Source: Bacteroidales bacterium
GTDB lineage: Bacteria > Bacteroidota > Bacteroidia > Bacteroidales > VadinHA17
DNA: 52,897 nucleotides
Direction of reading: 5' to 3'
NCBI GenBank assembly: GCA_025454755.1
Contig: JALONV010000039.1
Span: 1-52,897 of the forward strand
Below, piece by piece: positions 8,362-16,994 of the stretch. Below the pieces are notes generated by a model. That model had not been told where the DNA came from, searched no databases, and saw only the letters and a list, made by a program, of their open reading frames with translations. How positions within the stretch are numbered: position 1 is the first letter of the stretch; the number at the start of each line of letters is the position of its first letter. Made by a program: the position numbers and the translations under genes.

Positions 8362-10383
8362 ATGACAACAACCGAGTTCAGGAACCTTATTTCCCAGGGT
8401 ATTCCTTCAACACTGCCGCCACCAAAGCCTTTTGATAATTCCCTCAATCATGCACCTAAGAGAAAGGATATTCTGACAATAACAGAGAAGAAGCTTGCTC
8501 TCAGGAATGCACTCAGGTATTTTCCAGCTGTGTTTCATGAAACTCTTGCCAGGGAATTTGCAAATGAGCTCCGGGAATATGGAAGGATCTATATGCACAG
8601 ATTCCGTCCGGATTACGAAATAAAAGCGAGACCTCTAGATGATTTTCCTTATCGTTCCAGGAAAGCTGCGGCCATTATGCTGATGATATCCAACAATCTT
8701 GATATCGCTGTTGCCCAGCATCCCCATGAGCTAATAACATACGGCGGAAACGGAGCTGTATTCCAGAACTGGGCCCAGTATCTCCTGACAATGAAATATC
8801 TGTCGGAAATGACAGATGATCAAACACTTGTAATGTATTCCGGCCATCCGATGGGATTGTTCCCGTCACATAAGGATGCTCCAAGGGTGGTCGTGACAAA
8901 CGGGATTATGATACCAAATTATTCATCCCAGGACGACTGGGAGAGATTCAATGCAATGGGGGTAACGCAGTACGGACAGATGACAGCGGGGTCATATATG
9001 TATATAGGACCCCAGGGGATAGTTCACGGAACAACAATTACCATCCTGAATGCCGGTAGAATAACAGCAGGAAAAGAAGGAAGCCTGGCCGGAAAACTGT
9101 TCGTATCATCAGGTCTCGGAGGCATGTCAGGCGCACAGCCAAAGGCGGCGGGAATAGCAGGCGTAATTTCAGTAATTGCTGAGGTGAATCCCAGGGCAAT
9201 CACGACACGCCACTCGCAGGGATGGGTAGATGAGGTCACGGAGAATATGGGAGAGCTGATAAACAGGGTGAGGAAAGCAAAGGAAAATAAGGAGGTTGTT
9301 TCAATCGCCTATCATGGAAATATTGTTGAGGTATGGGAAAAATTTGCTGATGAAGGCATATTTGTAGACCTGGGTTCTGACCAGACATCGCTGCATAATC
9401 CATGGTCAGGAGGATATTACCCTGCAGGTTTAAGCTTTGAGGAATCAAACAGGATGATGTCGGCTGACCCCGAAAATTTCAGGATCTTTGTTAAAAAGTC
9501 GCTCATCCGCCAGGTTGATGCCATCAACCGGCACACTGCCAGGGGAACCTATTTTTTTGATTATGGAAATGCATTTTTGCTGGAAGCTTCGCGGGCAGGA
9601 GCCGACATAATGAAGTCGAACGGAGAATTCAGGTATCCATCTTATGTTCAGGATATTATGGGACCTCTCTGTTTTGATTACGGATTCGGTCCTTTCAGAT
9701 GGGTTTGCTGTTCAAATGACCCGGCCGACCTTGAAACTACAGATACCATAGCTGTCAAAACGCTGAAACGACTAATGAAAAATTCTCCGGTTCAGATAAA
9801 ACAGCAGATGGCCGACAATATTCGCTGGATAAAGGAGGCCCGAAGAAACAGGCTTGTCGTGGGATCGCAGGCCAGGATACTTTATGCTGATGCAGAAGGA
9901 AGGATTGCTCTTGCTGATTCCTTCAACAAAGCAGTTGCTTCAGGCAAGCTAAAGGCTCCTGTGGTTATCGGGAGGGACCATCATGATGTGTCCGGAACAG
10001 ATTCACCTTATCGTGAGACTTCAAATATTTATGATGGATCGAGGTTTACTGCCGACATGGCTGTCCAGAATGTTATAGGCGATTCTTTCCGCGGTGCAAC
10101 ATGGGTATCGCTGCACAATGGCGGCGGAGTAGGCTGGGGAGAGGTAATAAACGGCGGTTTTGGGATGGTTCTTGACGGCACAAGGGATACCGGCAGAAAG
10201 CTGAAAATGATGCTTCACTGGGATGTCAATAACGGAATTGCCCGCAGAAGCTGGGCCAGGAATGAAGGTGCCATGTTTGCACTGAAGAGGGAGATGGAGA
10301 GAACGCCGGGACTAAAAGTCACCTTTCCTAATCTGGTGGATGATGGAATATTAAACTGTATTATTGACTCCAAAATCCCCTAA
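8362..10383 (+). CDS. hutU: Urocanate hydratase (long form)
   Basis: Converts urocanate to imidazolonepropionate in histidine degradation, using tightly bound NAD+. The 673-residue protein carries the urocanase signature regions: TYGGNGAVFQNWAQY near 126-140, YSGHPMGLFPSHKDAPR near 159-175, the glycine-rich NAD-binding stretch SSGLGGMSGAQPKAAG near 249-264, and the C-terminal SLHNGGGVGWGEVINGG near 581-597. At about 670 residues it is the long variant found in Bacteroidota rather than the 560-residue form of E. coli. No other hut genes are beside it, so it is transcribed alone between two palindromic elements. The preceding TATATTGC is only a partial -7 match. Confidence 0.96.
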   Translation: MTTTEFRNLISQGIPSTLPPPKPFDNSLNHAPKRKDILTITEKKLALRNALRYFPAVFHETLAREFANELREYGRIYMHRFRPDYEIKARPLDDFPYRSRKAAAIMLMISNNLDIAVAQHPHELITYGGNGAVFQNWAQYLLTMKYLSEMTDDQTLVMYSGHPMGLFPSHKDAPRVVVTNGIMIPNYSSQDDWERFNAMGVTQYGQMTAGSYMYIGPQGIVHGTTITILNAGRITAGKEGSLAGKLFVSSGLGGMSGAQPKAAGIAGVISVIAEVNPRAITTRHSQGWVDEVTENMGELINRVRKAKENKEVVSIAYHGNIVEVWEKFADEGIFVDLGSDQTSLHNPWSGGYYPAGLSFEESNRMMSADPENFRIFVKKSLIRQVDAINRHTARGTYFFDYGNAFLLEASRAGADIMKSNGEFRYPSYVQDIMGPLCFDYGFGPFRWVCCSNDPADLETTDTIAVKTLKRLMKNSPVQIKQQMADNIRWIKEARRNRLVVGSQARILYADAEGRIALADSFNKAVASGKLKAPVVIGRDHHDVSGTDSPYRETSNIYDGSRFTADMAVQNVIGDSFRGATWVSLHNGGGVGWGEVINGGFGMVLDGTRDTGRKLKMMLHWDVNNGIARRSWARNEGAMFALKREMERTPGLKVTFPNLVDDGILNCIIDSKIP

Positions 10384-10703
10384 CCCCCTTGCCCTAAACT
10401 ACCCTTTATACACAAGTATTATTATAGTACTGATATTCAGGAGATTCCTCGCTTCGCTCGGAATGACAGGTTACTTGAGGGTATTTAAGGAAAGAGGCGG
10501 CGCGTTTTGCACAATATTCGATTAAAGAGAAAGATAACTGCAAAACGCGCCGCCTCTTTCCCATATTAACAACAATCCTCCTGTCATTCCGAGCGAAGCC
10601 GACGCAGGAGGCGAAGAGAGGAATCTCCAAGACTTTACTGCGTTTTATTAAAAGATGTGTATAAAGGGTAGCTGCCCTAAAGGGGGGTTGGGGGGCAGGT
10701 GGT
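10378..10703. repeat. Three nested inverted repeats between convergent genes
   Basis: The 338-bp gap between hutU and ispF, whose 3' ends face each other, is filled by a nested palindrome. The outer arms match perfectly over 15 bp (10400-10414 with 10656-10670) and continue as C-rich/G-rich flanks. The middle arms are 10441-10469 and 10581-10627; the right arm has a 19-nt insertion, and the arm includes the widespread GGAATGACAG motif. The inner arms are a perfect 23-bp match (10489-10511 with 10539-10561) around a 27-nt loop. It looks like repeats inserted into repeats. It may also block read-through from both sides. No gene is credible here. Confidence 0.75.
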
Positions 10704-10721
10704 TAGGTGGTCAGGGGAGTA

Positions 10722-11195
10722 TTATTTCAACAGAACTGAGGCAATCGCCACAACTCCTTCCTCTCTTCCAATGAACCCCATTTTTTCGGCAGTGGTGGCT
10801 TTAATTGAGATGTTGTCAGGAGATGTTTCAAGGATGCCTGCAATAGTAGTTCTCATTTCAGGAATAAATGCAGAGATCTTTGGTTTCTCCAGGCAGACAG
10901 TGCTGTCGACATTTACTATGGTATAGCCTTTTGCCTTTATAATGTCTGATGTCCTTCTTAAAAGTATCTTACTGTCTATATTCTTAAACTCGGGACTGGT
11001 ATCAGGGAAGTGATGACCAATGTCACCAAGTGCTGCAGCACCAAGAATAGCATCGCAGATTGCATGGAGCAGAACATCGCCGTCGGAATGGGCAATGCAT
11101 CCTTTTTCTGATGGTATCAGGAGGCCGCCAAGCCAGAGTTTCAGTCCTTTTTCAAGGCGGTGGAAGTCAATGCCCTGGCCTGTTCTGAGATTCAT
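10722..11195 (-). CDS. ispF: 2-C-methyl-D-erythritol 2,4-cyclodiphosphate synthase
   Basis: Catalyses ring closure in the MEP pathway of isoprenoid synthesis, making the cyclodiphosphate and releasing CMP in the cytoplasm. The 157-residue length is standard. The metal ligands are D10 and H12 in GIDFH, with H44 in the SDGDVLLHAICDA motif. The substrate-binding DIGHHFPD (58-65) and the C-terminal KATTAEKMGFIGREEG are present. Its ATG overlaps the porV stop by 4 bp (ATGA), so it is translationally coupled to the T9SS genes porU-porV; this placement of a housekeeping gene at the end of a secretion operon is conserved in relatives. Confidence 0.97.
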   Translation of the reverse strand: MNLRTGQGIDFHRLEKGLKLWLGGLLIPSEKGCIAHSDGDVLLHAICDAILGAAALGDIGHHFPDTSPEFKNIDSKILLRRTSDIIKAKGYTIVNVDSTVCLEKPKISAFIPEMRTTIAGILETSPDNISIKATTAEKMGFIGREEGVVAIASVLLK

Positions 11196-12340
11196 CGGCT
11201 TGTTTGAGTTGCTTTCCTCAGCGCACTGCTGTCGAAGGATAGCGAAAAACGGAGTGTGCGGGCGAGCGGGTGATTAAGAGTAACGGGCATCAGATATGAA
11301 AAGTCGATCGTGAAGCCGCTCATCCTGAAACCTGCGCCTGCAGTAAAATACTGACGCTTGCCTTTATAGGCATTCTCATGAAAATAGCCAGCTCTGAGGG
11401 CGAAGATATTGTTGTACCAGTATTCAGCCCCATAGGAATAGGTTATCTCATGAAGTTCTTCAACAAAACCGCCCGGAGCATCTCCGAAAGAGGTGAATAA
11501 TGCTTCGGGGACCGAGATATTCTTCTCTTCCGTAAGCGTGGAGTCGGGAGTGGGAACAAGCAGTTTGTTCAGGTCGACAGTAAAAGAAAGTTTATTGAAC
11601 CGGTCGAAATCGAAAGTAAGTGCCGATCCGAGTCTCAGGTTCATCGGGATGAAATCTGAATATGATTCGGTGTAACTCATCTTTGAACCGATATTTGAAA
11701 TGTCGGCACCAATTGCAATCAGGGCATCCTTGTTAAAAAGGTTTATACCTTTATGATAATATCCTGATATATCTGCAGCAATTGAAAGTCCTGGTTTTGT
11801 ATCCTGTCCATCAATCTGGTAGCCGTGTGTCAGATTTGAATAGATAAACCTGAAAGCGACACCTCCGGAAAAATTTTCTGAGAATAGTCTGGAATAAGCA
11901 ACATCGGCTGCCCATTCATTAGGATTAACTACAAGCTGAGTTGCACCGGTATTGTCGGTAAAATCAATTTTACCGTAAGAAGAGTAGATAAGACTTGCAC
12001 TGACTACCTGTTTCTTATCGAACCGGTAATAGCCTGACAGATAGGCAATATTAATATCCGGTACCATAGTTCTGAGCCAGGGGATATATGATATAGCAAC
12101 ACCGTACTTGCCGTCGATAAAGGCAAATTTTGCAGGATTCCAGTGCATGCTATAAATATCAGGAGTTGTTGCCACGCCTGCATCGCCCATAGCTCCTGCT
12201 CTTGAATCCGGAGCTATTGTAAGCCACGGGACCACCGTTTGTATAGGATTATAATCATATTTATTATCCTGTCCATAAGTGGCTGTGCTTATCATAAGCA
12301 AAGCCAAAAACAGAACAGGTGCAACCGTATTCTTTTTCAT
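11192..12340 (-). CDS. porV: Type IX secretion system outer-membrane shuttle protein PorV
   Basis: Outer-membrane beta-barrel of the FadL-like PorV/LptO family. In known T9SS it collects cargo from the SprA translocon and presents it to the sortase PorU. The sequence has a signal peptide ending in TYGQ, the family segment SRAGAMGDAGVATTPDIYS, and alternating barrel strands through the rest, including a C-terminal aromatic strand. I chose the ATG at 12340 (MKKNTVAPVLF, 382 residues) over the upstream TTG at 12370 because it starts a clean signal peptide. It lies 68 bp downstream of porU. A TATATTTG box at 12375-12368 may give it its own promoter, but the -33 element is not clear. Confidence 0.93.
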   Translation of the reverse strand: MKKNTVAPVLFLALLMISTATYGQDNKYDYNPIQTVVPWLTIAPDSRAGAMGDAGVATTPDIYSMHWNPAKFAFIDGKYGVAISYIPWLRTMVPDINIAYLSGYYRFDKKQVVSASLIYSSYGKIDFTDNTGATQLVVNPNEWAADVAYSRLFSENFSGGVAFRFIYSNLTHGYQIDGQDTKPGLSIAADISGYYHKGINLFNKDALIAIGADISNIGSKMSYTESYSDFIPMNLRLGSALTFDFDRFNKLSFTVDLNKLLVPTPDSTLTEEKNISVPEALFTSFGDAPGGFVEELHEITYSYGAEYWYNNIFALRAGYFHENAYKGKRQYFTAGAGFRMSGFTIDFSYLMPVTLNHPLARTLRFSLSFDSSALRKATQTSR

Positions 12341-12408
12341 TATCATTCCTGTCATTCTGAGAAAGTGCAAATATAAAACATTTTTTTTCCTATCTTATTG
12401 TGTTCAAG

Positions 12409-15400
12409 TTATAATATCATGATTCGTCCTGAAGCAGTGGCCTTCTCTCCCTCTTCTGTCCGGACAGAAATCCTGTAAGGATAAATTCCTTTTTTCACCC
12501 TTACACCACTGCTGTTGTTTCCATCCCAGACTACAGGTGAAAGCTGATAGCCTGTCGCATATTCATTAGTTTCAAGGATTCTTATCAATCTCCCTGTTCC
12601 GTCGAATATGGATATGGTTATTTCAAGCTCTTCGTCTGGTCTGTTATGCTCTGCGGAAATTTTTGTGTTTTCCACGGCAGGATTAGGATAATTGATCAGG
12701 TTTGTAAGAAGAAACTTACCATCAGTTTCAACTATAAAATGGATAACCTCTTCAGATGAATTGTTGAAGTTGTCCCAGGCTTTTAGCTTAAGGGAATGAC
12801 TTCCGGCTGCAAGTTCAGATAGGTCATACACTATCTGCCCTTTCATAAAATTATCGAAGTCATTTTCAAAATAATTATTCAGCACGAAAGAATTATTCTG
12901 TTTATTATCGAGGAATGCAATGAGGTCGTGTCCGATACCTGATCCGGTTGTGTTAATCCCTCCCGGGTCTTCAATTATTGCAAGCATCCGGGGATTTCTG
13001 TCAGTCATCCCGCCGTTCCTGAAAAGAGTATCATTCATGAAGAGCCTTATTTCCGGACCGGTTGTGTCTGTAACATCCGTATTTGCAAATCCACCCACAA
13101 CGATGCCGGAGTAAACGCCACCCATGTCCAGATCCGAATTGTATGCGTAATAGCTTATTTTACCTTTGCCGTATGTGTAGTCAATATCTCTGGGCACGAT
13201 AAATGAGAACCTGAACCTGCCATTTTGCGAAGTCGTTTTTCCGCTGAAGATAATATTGTTGAAGAGCTTGAATTTAATTGATTGTCCTCCGTCATTGGCG
13301 AGGGTTTTTACATCAGAAGGCTTTTCATAAACCAGCGGATTAATAATTCCACTGAAATCATTGAGCAGTGTTCCATTATTATCTTCCACATGTCCGGATA
13401 TTGTAACATAAGTCAGGGCTTTAAGGCTGTCGGGAGAACCGGCTACTGACACATGATTAATGGAATCTGTGATAACCTGTCCGTGCCACGGGTATGAGAG
13501 CCTTAATGCCGGATCGCCGAGAAGGGAGAAATTCCTTTTATTGGATCCGTTTCCCGAGTTATTCTTTGCAGTCCTGATTATGTCGCCAAGCCTGAGAGCA
13601 TTGCCTTCAGCATCGCGTTTAAAAGCAGCATCAAAAATATTCTTGTTAAGGAAATAGTTTGGCGCGGAATAGACAACCCTTGTTGTGGACATCAGGGCAA
13701 TTGCCCCGCCGTTTTCATTCAGCAGAACCATTTCACCGGCAGAGGTTTTCGCGGTCATCTCCCTTGTGATGAGATTAGTCTCAATATCGTCGAACCTGCT
13801 GAACTCGCATGTGGCTGTGATGAACAGTGGAAGCCTGCAGCCATTGTCCCATGCTTTTATATCTTCAGTTTTCATTACTCTTTCATGTGCCAGTCCGGTT
13901 TCACTTCCATGGCCTATGTAATTGAATATCAGACAACCTGAGTTGATGCGGTCATTGATGGCTGTATTTACTTCGGGATAGGATTGCCCGTTAACCGAAG
14001 TAACCTGCCTGAAAGCATCAAGGTAGATCTTGTCAATATTAAATGAAGGGGCACTCTCCGTAAGGAGGTTAGCCAGGCCTTCAGCATCAGATATATGGGC
14101 ATTCCCGTCTTCATCATCAGCAGAAATGCAGATCACATTTTTCCAGTCGCCTGAGTTTGAAGGATTCAGGTAACCTTCAATTTTTCTTACCAGTACTTCT
14201 GCCTGGGCAGTGTCAGAGACCGGCAGACGACCGATACCTATATCTTCAGTTCCATCAGCTTCACCTTCTCCATCCTCAAGAAGGCCATAAAAGTCATCGG
14301 ATGTAAATGATAAAACGACAACATTGGAAACCTGTGACTGATAAGTAGGAATGAAATTAGGATTTTTTGGCGGAAGTGTACGGTTTTCATAAGAACCGTC
14401 ACCAAAGAGCAAAAGATATTTTAACGGATTCCGGGTCGACGACTGTCTGATGAACTTCATCCTGACAAAATTCCTTATAGCTGCTATATCGGGTGTGCCT
14501 CCCGAGAATTCATTATAGATCTTTTCCGTTGTCACAACGAGAGACACAAGCCCGCTGTTGCGGAAATGAAGATCAGCCAGCCTGTCGGCATATTTTCTGA
14601 AAAGCGGATGTATTATAATGATCATATCCGCAGATGGTGATCCATGAAGATCCTGGTTAGTTAGTGTACGGGTTTTTATCACAGGAGCAAGGAATCCGGA
14701 TTCGTTAAAAAGCACAAATTTTCTTACCGAATCTGTTACAGATTTGAATGAAATATTGTCGCCGGTCTTTGTGTATTGAATTTTTTCAGGAGATGAAGGA
14801 TCTGTTATATCCCAGATAATGGGACTATATGATGTGCTCCTGAAAGTAAATTCCGTAACGCGCCCGGCGCTGCCGGATCTGGAATCTGAATAGAAAGCGG
14901 TTTTTCCGCTGTAGACATTCATTTTTCTGCCCTGCAGCTTTACATAATCGAGCCATCCATGTGCGCCCGCTTCTCCATTATTATAGAATTTTACTGTGTA
15001 TACCGGAGAAGAGGAGAGTGGATTCACCGATCCGGACGAATCAGTGATCTGGGCATAAGTTCCTGTATAGTTGAACATATTTACATTCTGCACCTGGATG
15101 CTTTTATGAAGGGTTGTCCCTTCATAAAACCTGAACATTGTATAGACAGAAGATCTGGCAAGCACCCTTATGCTGAATTTCATTTTCTCGGCAGTAACCA
15201 GGTCAGAAAAACCCGGATTGACAGTGATGCCGCTTAGCGATGAAACTGTCTGATACCACTCCCTTCCTGATTTGATAAGGTTCTCATTGTCAACCTCATG
15301 AATATAAAGTGCATCTGATTCAGACGAGAAATAATTAGTTGATGCTGATGGCGTTTCAGCTGCTGAGATTTTTCTGACAGGTCCCTTTCCGGAAGTAAGA

Positions 15401-15831
15401 AAATAAAATGCAGTGTCGGAATAATTATGTTTTATAAAATCATAATTTCCGGTTGTACCGTTGTATTTCCATCTGTTTGTTCCCTGTCCATAAAACAACA
15501 GATAATCACCGCTGTTAAAAATACCATCGCTCCCGGTCTCAAGATATATTGCAATCTGCTCCAGATCGTCCGGTTTCGGATCGTCATTATAATAAGAGAG
15601 CTGCCCGAAATTGTTAGCATAGATCTGAGGATCCGCCGGATTGGTCAATCCAAGTTCCTGAAGCTTTGAAAAATCGATCCGGTATATGCCATCGGCGGTC
15701 ACTGCCATCTTAAACCACTGACCTCCGGCCAGAACCGAAGAAGATGCATAGTTCTCTTTGGTATTCTGCGCATACAGGTTCATGCTGACAAACAACAGAA
15801 GAAGTAATGATATATTAAATAATCTTGCCAT
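12409..15831 (-). CDS. porU: Type IX secretion system sortase PorU (C25 family)
   Basis: Surface cysteine protease of family C25. In known systems it cuts the C-terminal sorting domain from T9SS cargo and attaches the cargo to A-LPS. I start at the ATG at 15831, giving 1140 residues with signal peptide MARLFNISLLLLLFVSMNLY; the frame reaches a TTG at 15843 but the ATG begins the hydrophobic leader. The catalytic dyad is H641 in NYIGHGS and C675 in ITATCEFSR. The last ~90 residues resemble a sorting/FlgD-like beta domain (starting at NYPNPAVENT), as PorU proteins carry themselves. TATCTTTG just before the start is a possible -7 box. The porU-porV-ispF order supports the call strongly. Confidence 0.93.
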   Translation of the reverse strand: MARLFNISLLLLLFVSMNLYAQNTKENYASSSVLAGGQWFKMAVTADGIYRIDFSKLQELGLTNPADPQIYANNFGQLSYYNDDPKPDDLEQIAIYLETGSDGIFNSGDYLLFYGQGTNRWKYNGTTGNYDFIKHNYSDTAFYFLTSGKGPVRKISAAETPSASTNYFSSESDALYIHEVDNENLIKSGREWYQTVSSLSGITVNPGFSDLVTAEKMKFSIRVLARSSVYTMFRFYEGTTLHKSIQVQNVNMFNYTGTYAQITDSSGSVNPLSSSPVYTVKFYNNGEAGAHGWLDYVKLQGRKMNVYSGKTAFYSDSRSGSAGRVTEFTFRSTSYSPIIWDITDPSSPEKIQYTKTGDNISFKSVTDSVRKFVLFNESGFLAPVIKTRTLTNQDLHGSPSADMIIIIHPLFRKYADRLADLHFRNSGLVSLVVTTEKIYNEFSGGTPDIAAIRNFVRMKFIRQSSTRNPLKYLLLFGDGSYENRTLPPKNPNFIPTYQSQVSNVVVLSFTSDDFYGLLEDGEGEADGTEDIGIGRLPVSDTAQAEVLVRKIEGYLNPSNSGDWKNVICISADDEDGNAHISDAEGLANLLTESAPSFNIDKIYLDAFRQVTSVNGQSYPEVNTAINDRINSGCLIFNYIGHGSETGLAHERVMKTEDIKAWDNGCRLPLFITATCEFSRFDDIETNLITREMTAKTSAGEMVLLNENGGAIALMSTTRVVYSAPNYFLNKNIFDAAFKRDAEGNALRLGDIIRTAKNNSGNGSNKRNFSLLGDPALRLSYPWHGQVITDSINHVSVAGSPDSLKALTYVTISGHVEDNNGTLLNDFSGIINPLVYEKPSDVKTLANDGGQSIKFKLFNNIIFSGKTTSQNGRFRFSFIVPRDIDYTYGKGKISYYAYNSDLDMGGVYSGIVVGGFANTDVTDTTGPEIRLFMNDTLFRNGGMTDRNPRMLAIIEDPGGINTTGSGIGHDLIAFLDNKQNNSFVLNNYFENDFDNFMKGQIVYDLSELAAGSHSLKLKAWDNFNNSSEEVIHFIVETDGKFLLTNLINYPNPAVENTKISAEHNRPDEELEITISIFDGTGRLIRILETNEYATGYQLSPVVWDGNNSSGVRVKKGIYPYRISVRTEEGEKATASGRIMIL

Positions 15832-15941
15832 CTTTCCGGGCAAAGATAGAAATGAGTTTTAGTTTGTATGCTAATTTTGTTCTTTTGTGAAGAGGTCAGG
15901 TTTTGAAATAATAACGTTACCGGTGCGTTGATATTGCAGAA

Positions 15942-16910
15942 ATGTTGATGATGATAAGATATAAGTACTTCTTGGTACTGGCGGTCATTGTTTATTCCCT
16001 CAGGTTATCAGGGCAGGAAGCATTGAGTTACCAGTCGTCCATGATCGGCAACCCCTCGGTAACAGGAAGCGCAGGCGACGGGATAATGAGGATATCTTAC
16101 GTGAATCATTATCCCGGGAACAATTATAATCTTCATTCTGTAAGCTTATCCTACGACAGTTTTTTCCCCTCACTTCACGGAGGTGCAGGTTTTTACATTT
16201 CTGATGAATATCTTGGAGGAATAGTAAACAACCTGAATGGAGGAGTTTCGTATTCATATATTTTGCAGGCAAGTGAAAAGCTTTTTATCAGCGGTGGTTT
16301 ATCCGCTTCGTTCTATCACAGAGGATATGATTTCAGCAGTGCAATCCTTCCGGATCAGATAGATCCTCTGCTTGGCGCAGTCTTGCCGTCAGCCGAGACA
16401 TTGGATGAGCGCGGAAAGACAGTTTTTGACCTGGGCACAGGTTTCCTGTTCATGACAGAGAAATTCTTTGGAGGATTTTCGGCCAGCCATCTGACGGAGC
16501 CGGACCCTTCAGGATCTGATTATAGTGATGGAAAACTTAAAAGGATTCTGCTGGTTCACGGAGCAGGGGATTTCAGTATAAACAAGGAAAAAAACACAAG
16601 GGTTGTTCCACTTGCATATATTGCTGCAGGGAAAGGAATTTTTTCCGCTGGAGCAGGCGCATCAATTGAAGGTATGTATTTGTCAGTCAATGCCATAGTG
16701 CTTACGGATAATAAGAAAAACCTGGATCTTCAGACAGGATTTTCAATAAATCTTGCAAGTTTAACGGTGTTTTACAGTTATCGTTTTAACATTGTATCGG
16801 GTGAGAACTTGCTTCCATTTTCGCTTCAACACTACACAGGTGTTGCGCTGGGTTTAAATAATGTTGATAAAAGAAAAACCATTAAAACAATAAATTTTCC
16901 TAAATTGTAG
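15942..16910 (+). CDS. PorP/SprF family type IX secretion membrane protein
   Basis: A 322-residue outer-membrane beta-barrel of the PorP/SprF family. In T9SS organisms these proteins are needed for secretion or surface attachment of particular cargo; SprF serves the giant adhesin SprB. The signal peptide ends near residue 24 (RLSGQ). It is followed by the family-like opening YQSSMIGNPSVTGSAG, DEYLGGIVNNLNGGVSYSY, a glycine- and aromatic-rich set of strands, and a C-terminal barrel end. It is divergent from porU and sits 84 bp upstream of gldJ. The sequence does not say whether this is the core PorP or a cargo-specific SprF-like paralogue, so no symbol is given. Confidence 0.85.
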   Translation: MLMMIRYKYFLVLAVIVYSLRLSGQEALSYQSSMIGNPSVTGSAGDGIMRISYVNHYPGNNYNLHSVSLSYDSFFPSLHGGAGFYISDEYLGGIVNNLNGGVSYSYILQASEKLFISGGLSASFYHRGYDFSSAILPDQIDPLLGAVLPSAETLDERGKTVFDLGTGFLFMTEKFFGGFSASHLTEPDPSGSDYSDGKLKRILLVHGAGDFSINKEKNTRVVPLAYIAAGKGIFSAGAGASIEGMYLSVNAIVLTDNKKNLDLQTGFSINLASLTVFYSYRFNIVSGENLLPFSLQHYTGVALGLNNVDKRKTIKTINFPKL

Positions 16911-16953
16911 TTATATTTGATGATCAAAAAAGTCTAGGATTTATAAAAATTAT

Positions 16954-16961
16954 TATATTTG
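16954..16961 (+). promoter_or_regulatory. Candidate -7 box for gldJ
   Basis: TATATTTG is an exact TAnnTTTG match 33 nt upstream of the chosen gldJ ATG; a second copy lies at 16912-16919, overlapping the end of the porP gene region. No TTTG stands at the right distance for a -33 box in either case, so this rests on the -7 motif alone. Confidence 0.35.
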
Positions 16962-16985
16962 AATATTCTTAAAAGCTATAAAATT

Positions 16986-16992
16986 AAAGGAG
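16986..16992 (+). promoter_or_regulatory. Ribosome-binding site deciding the gldJ start
   Basis: AAAGGAG ends 2 nt before the ATG at 16995. Shine-Dalgarno sites are uncommon in Bacteroidota, so it stands out. It supports this ATG over the in-frame TTG at 16959. Confidence 0.5.
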
Positions 16993-16994
16993 TT

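Noticed and set aside
10406-10630. A 74-codon minus-strand ORF in the nested palindrome, with the peptide CHSERSEESPE
   Set aside because: The SERSEES peptide is a familiar artefact of translating this type of widespread repeat. The ORF lies fully inside the inverted repeats and has no plausible protein features.
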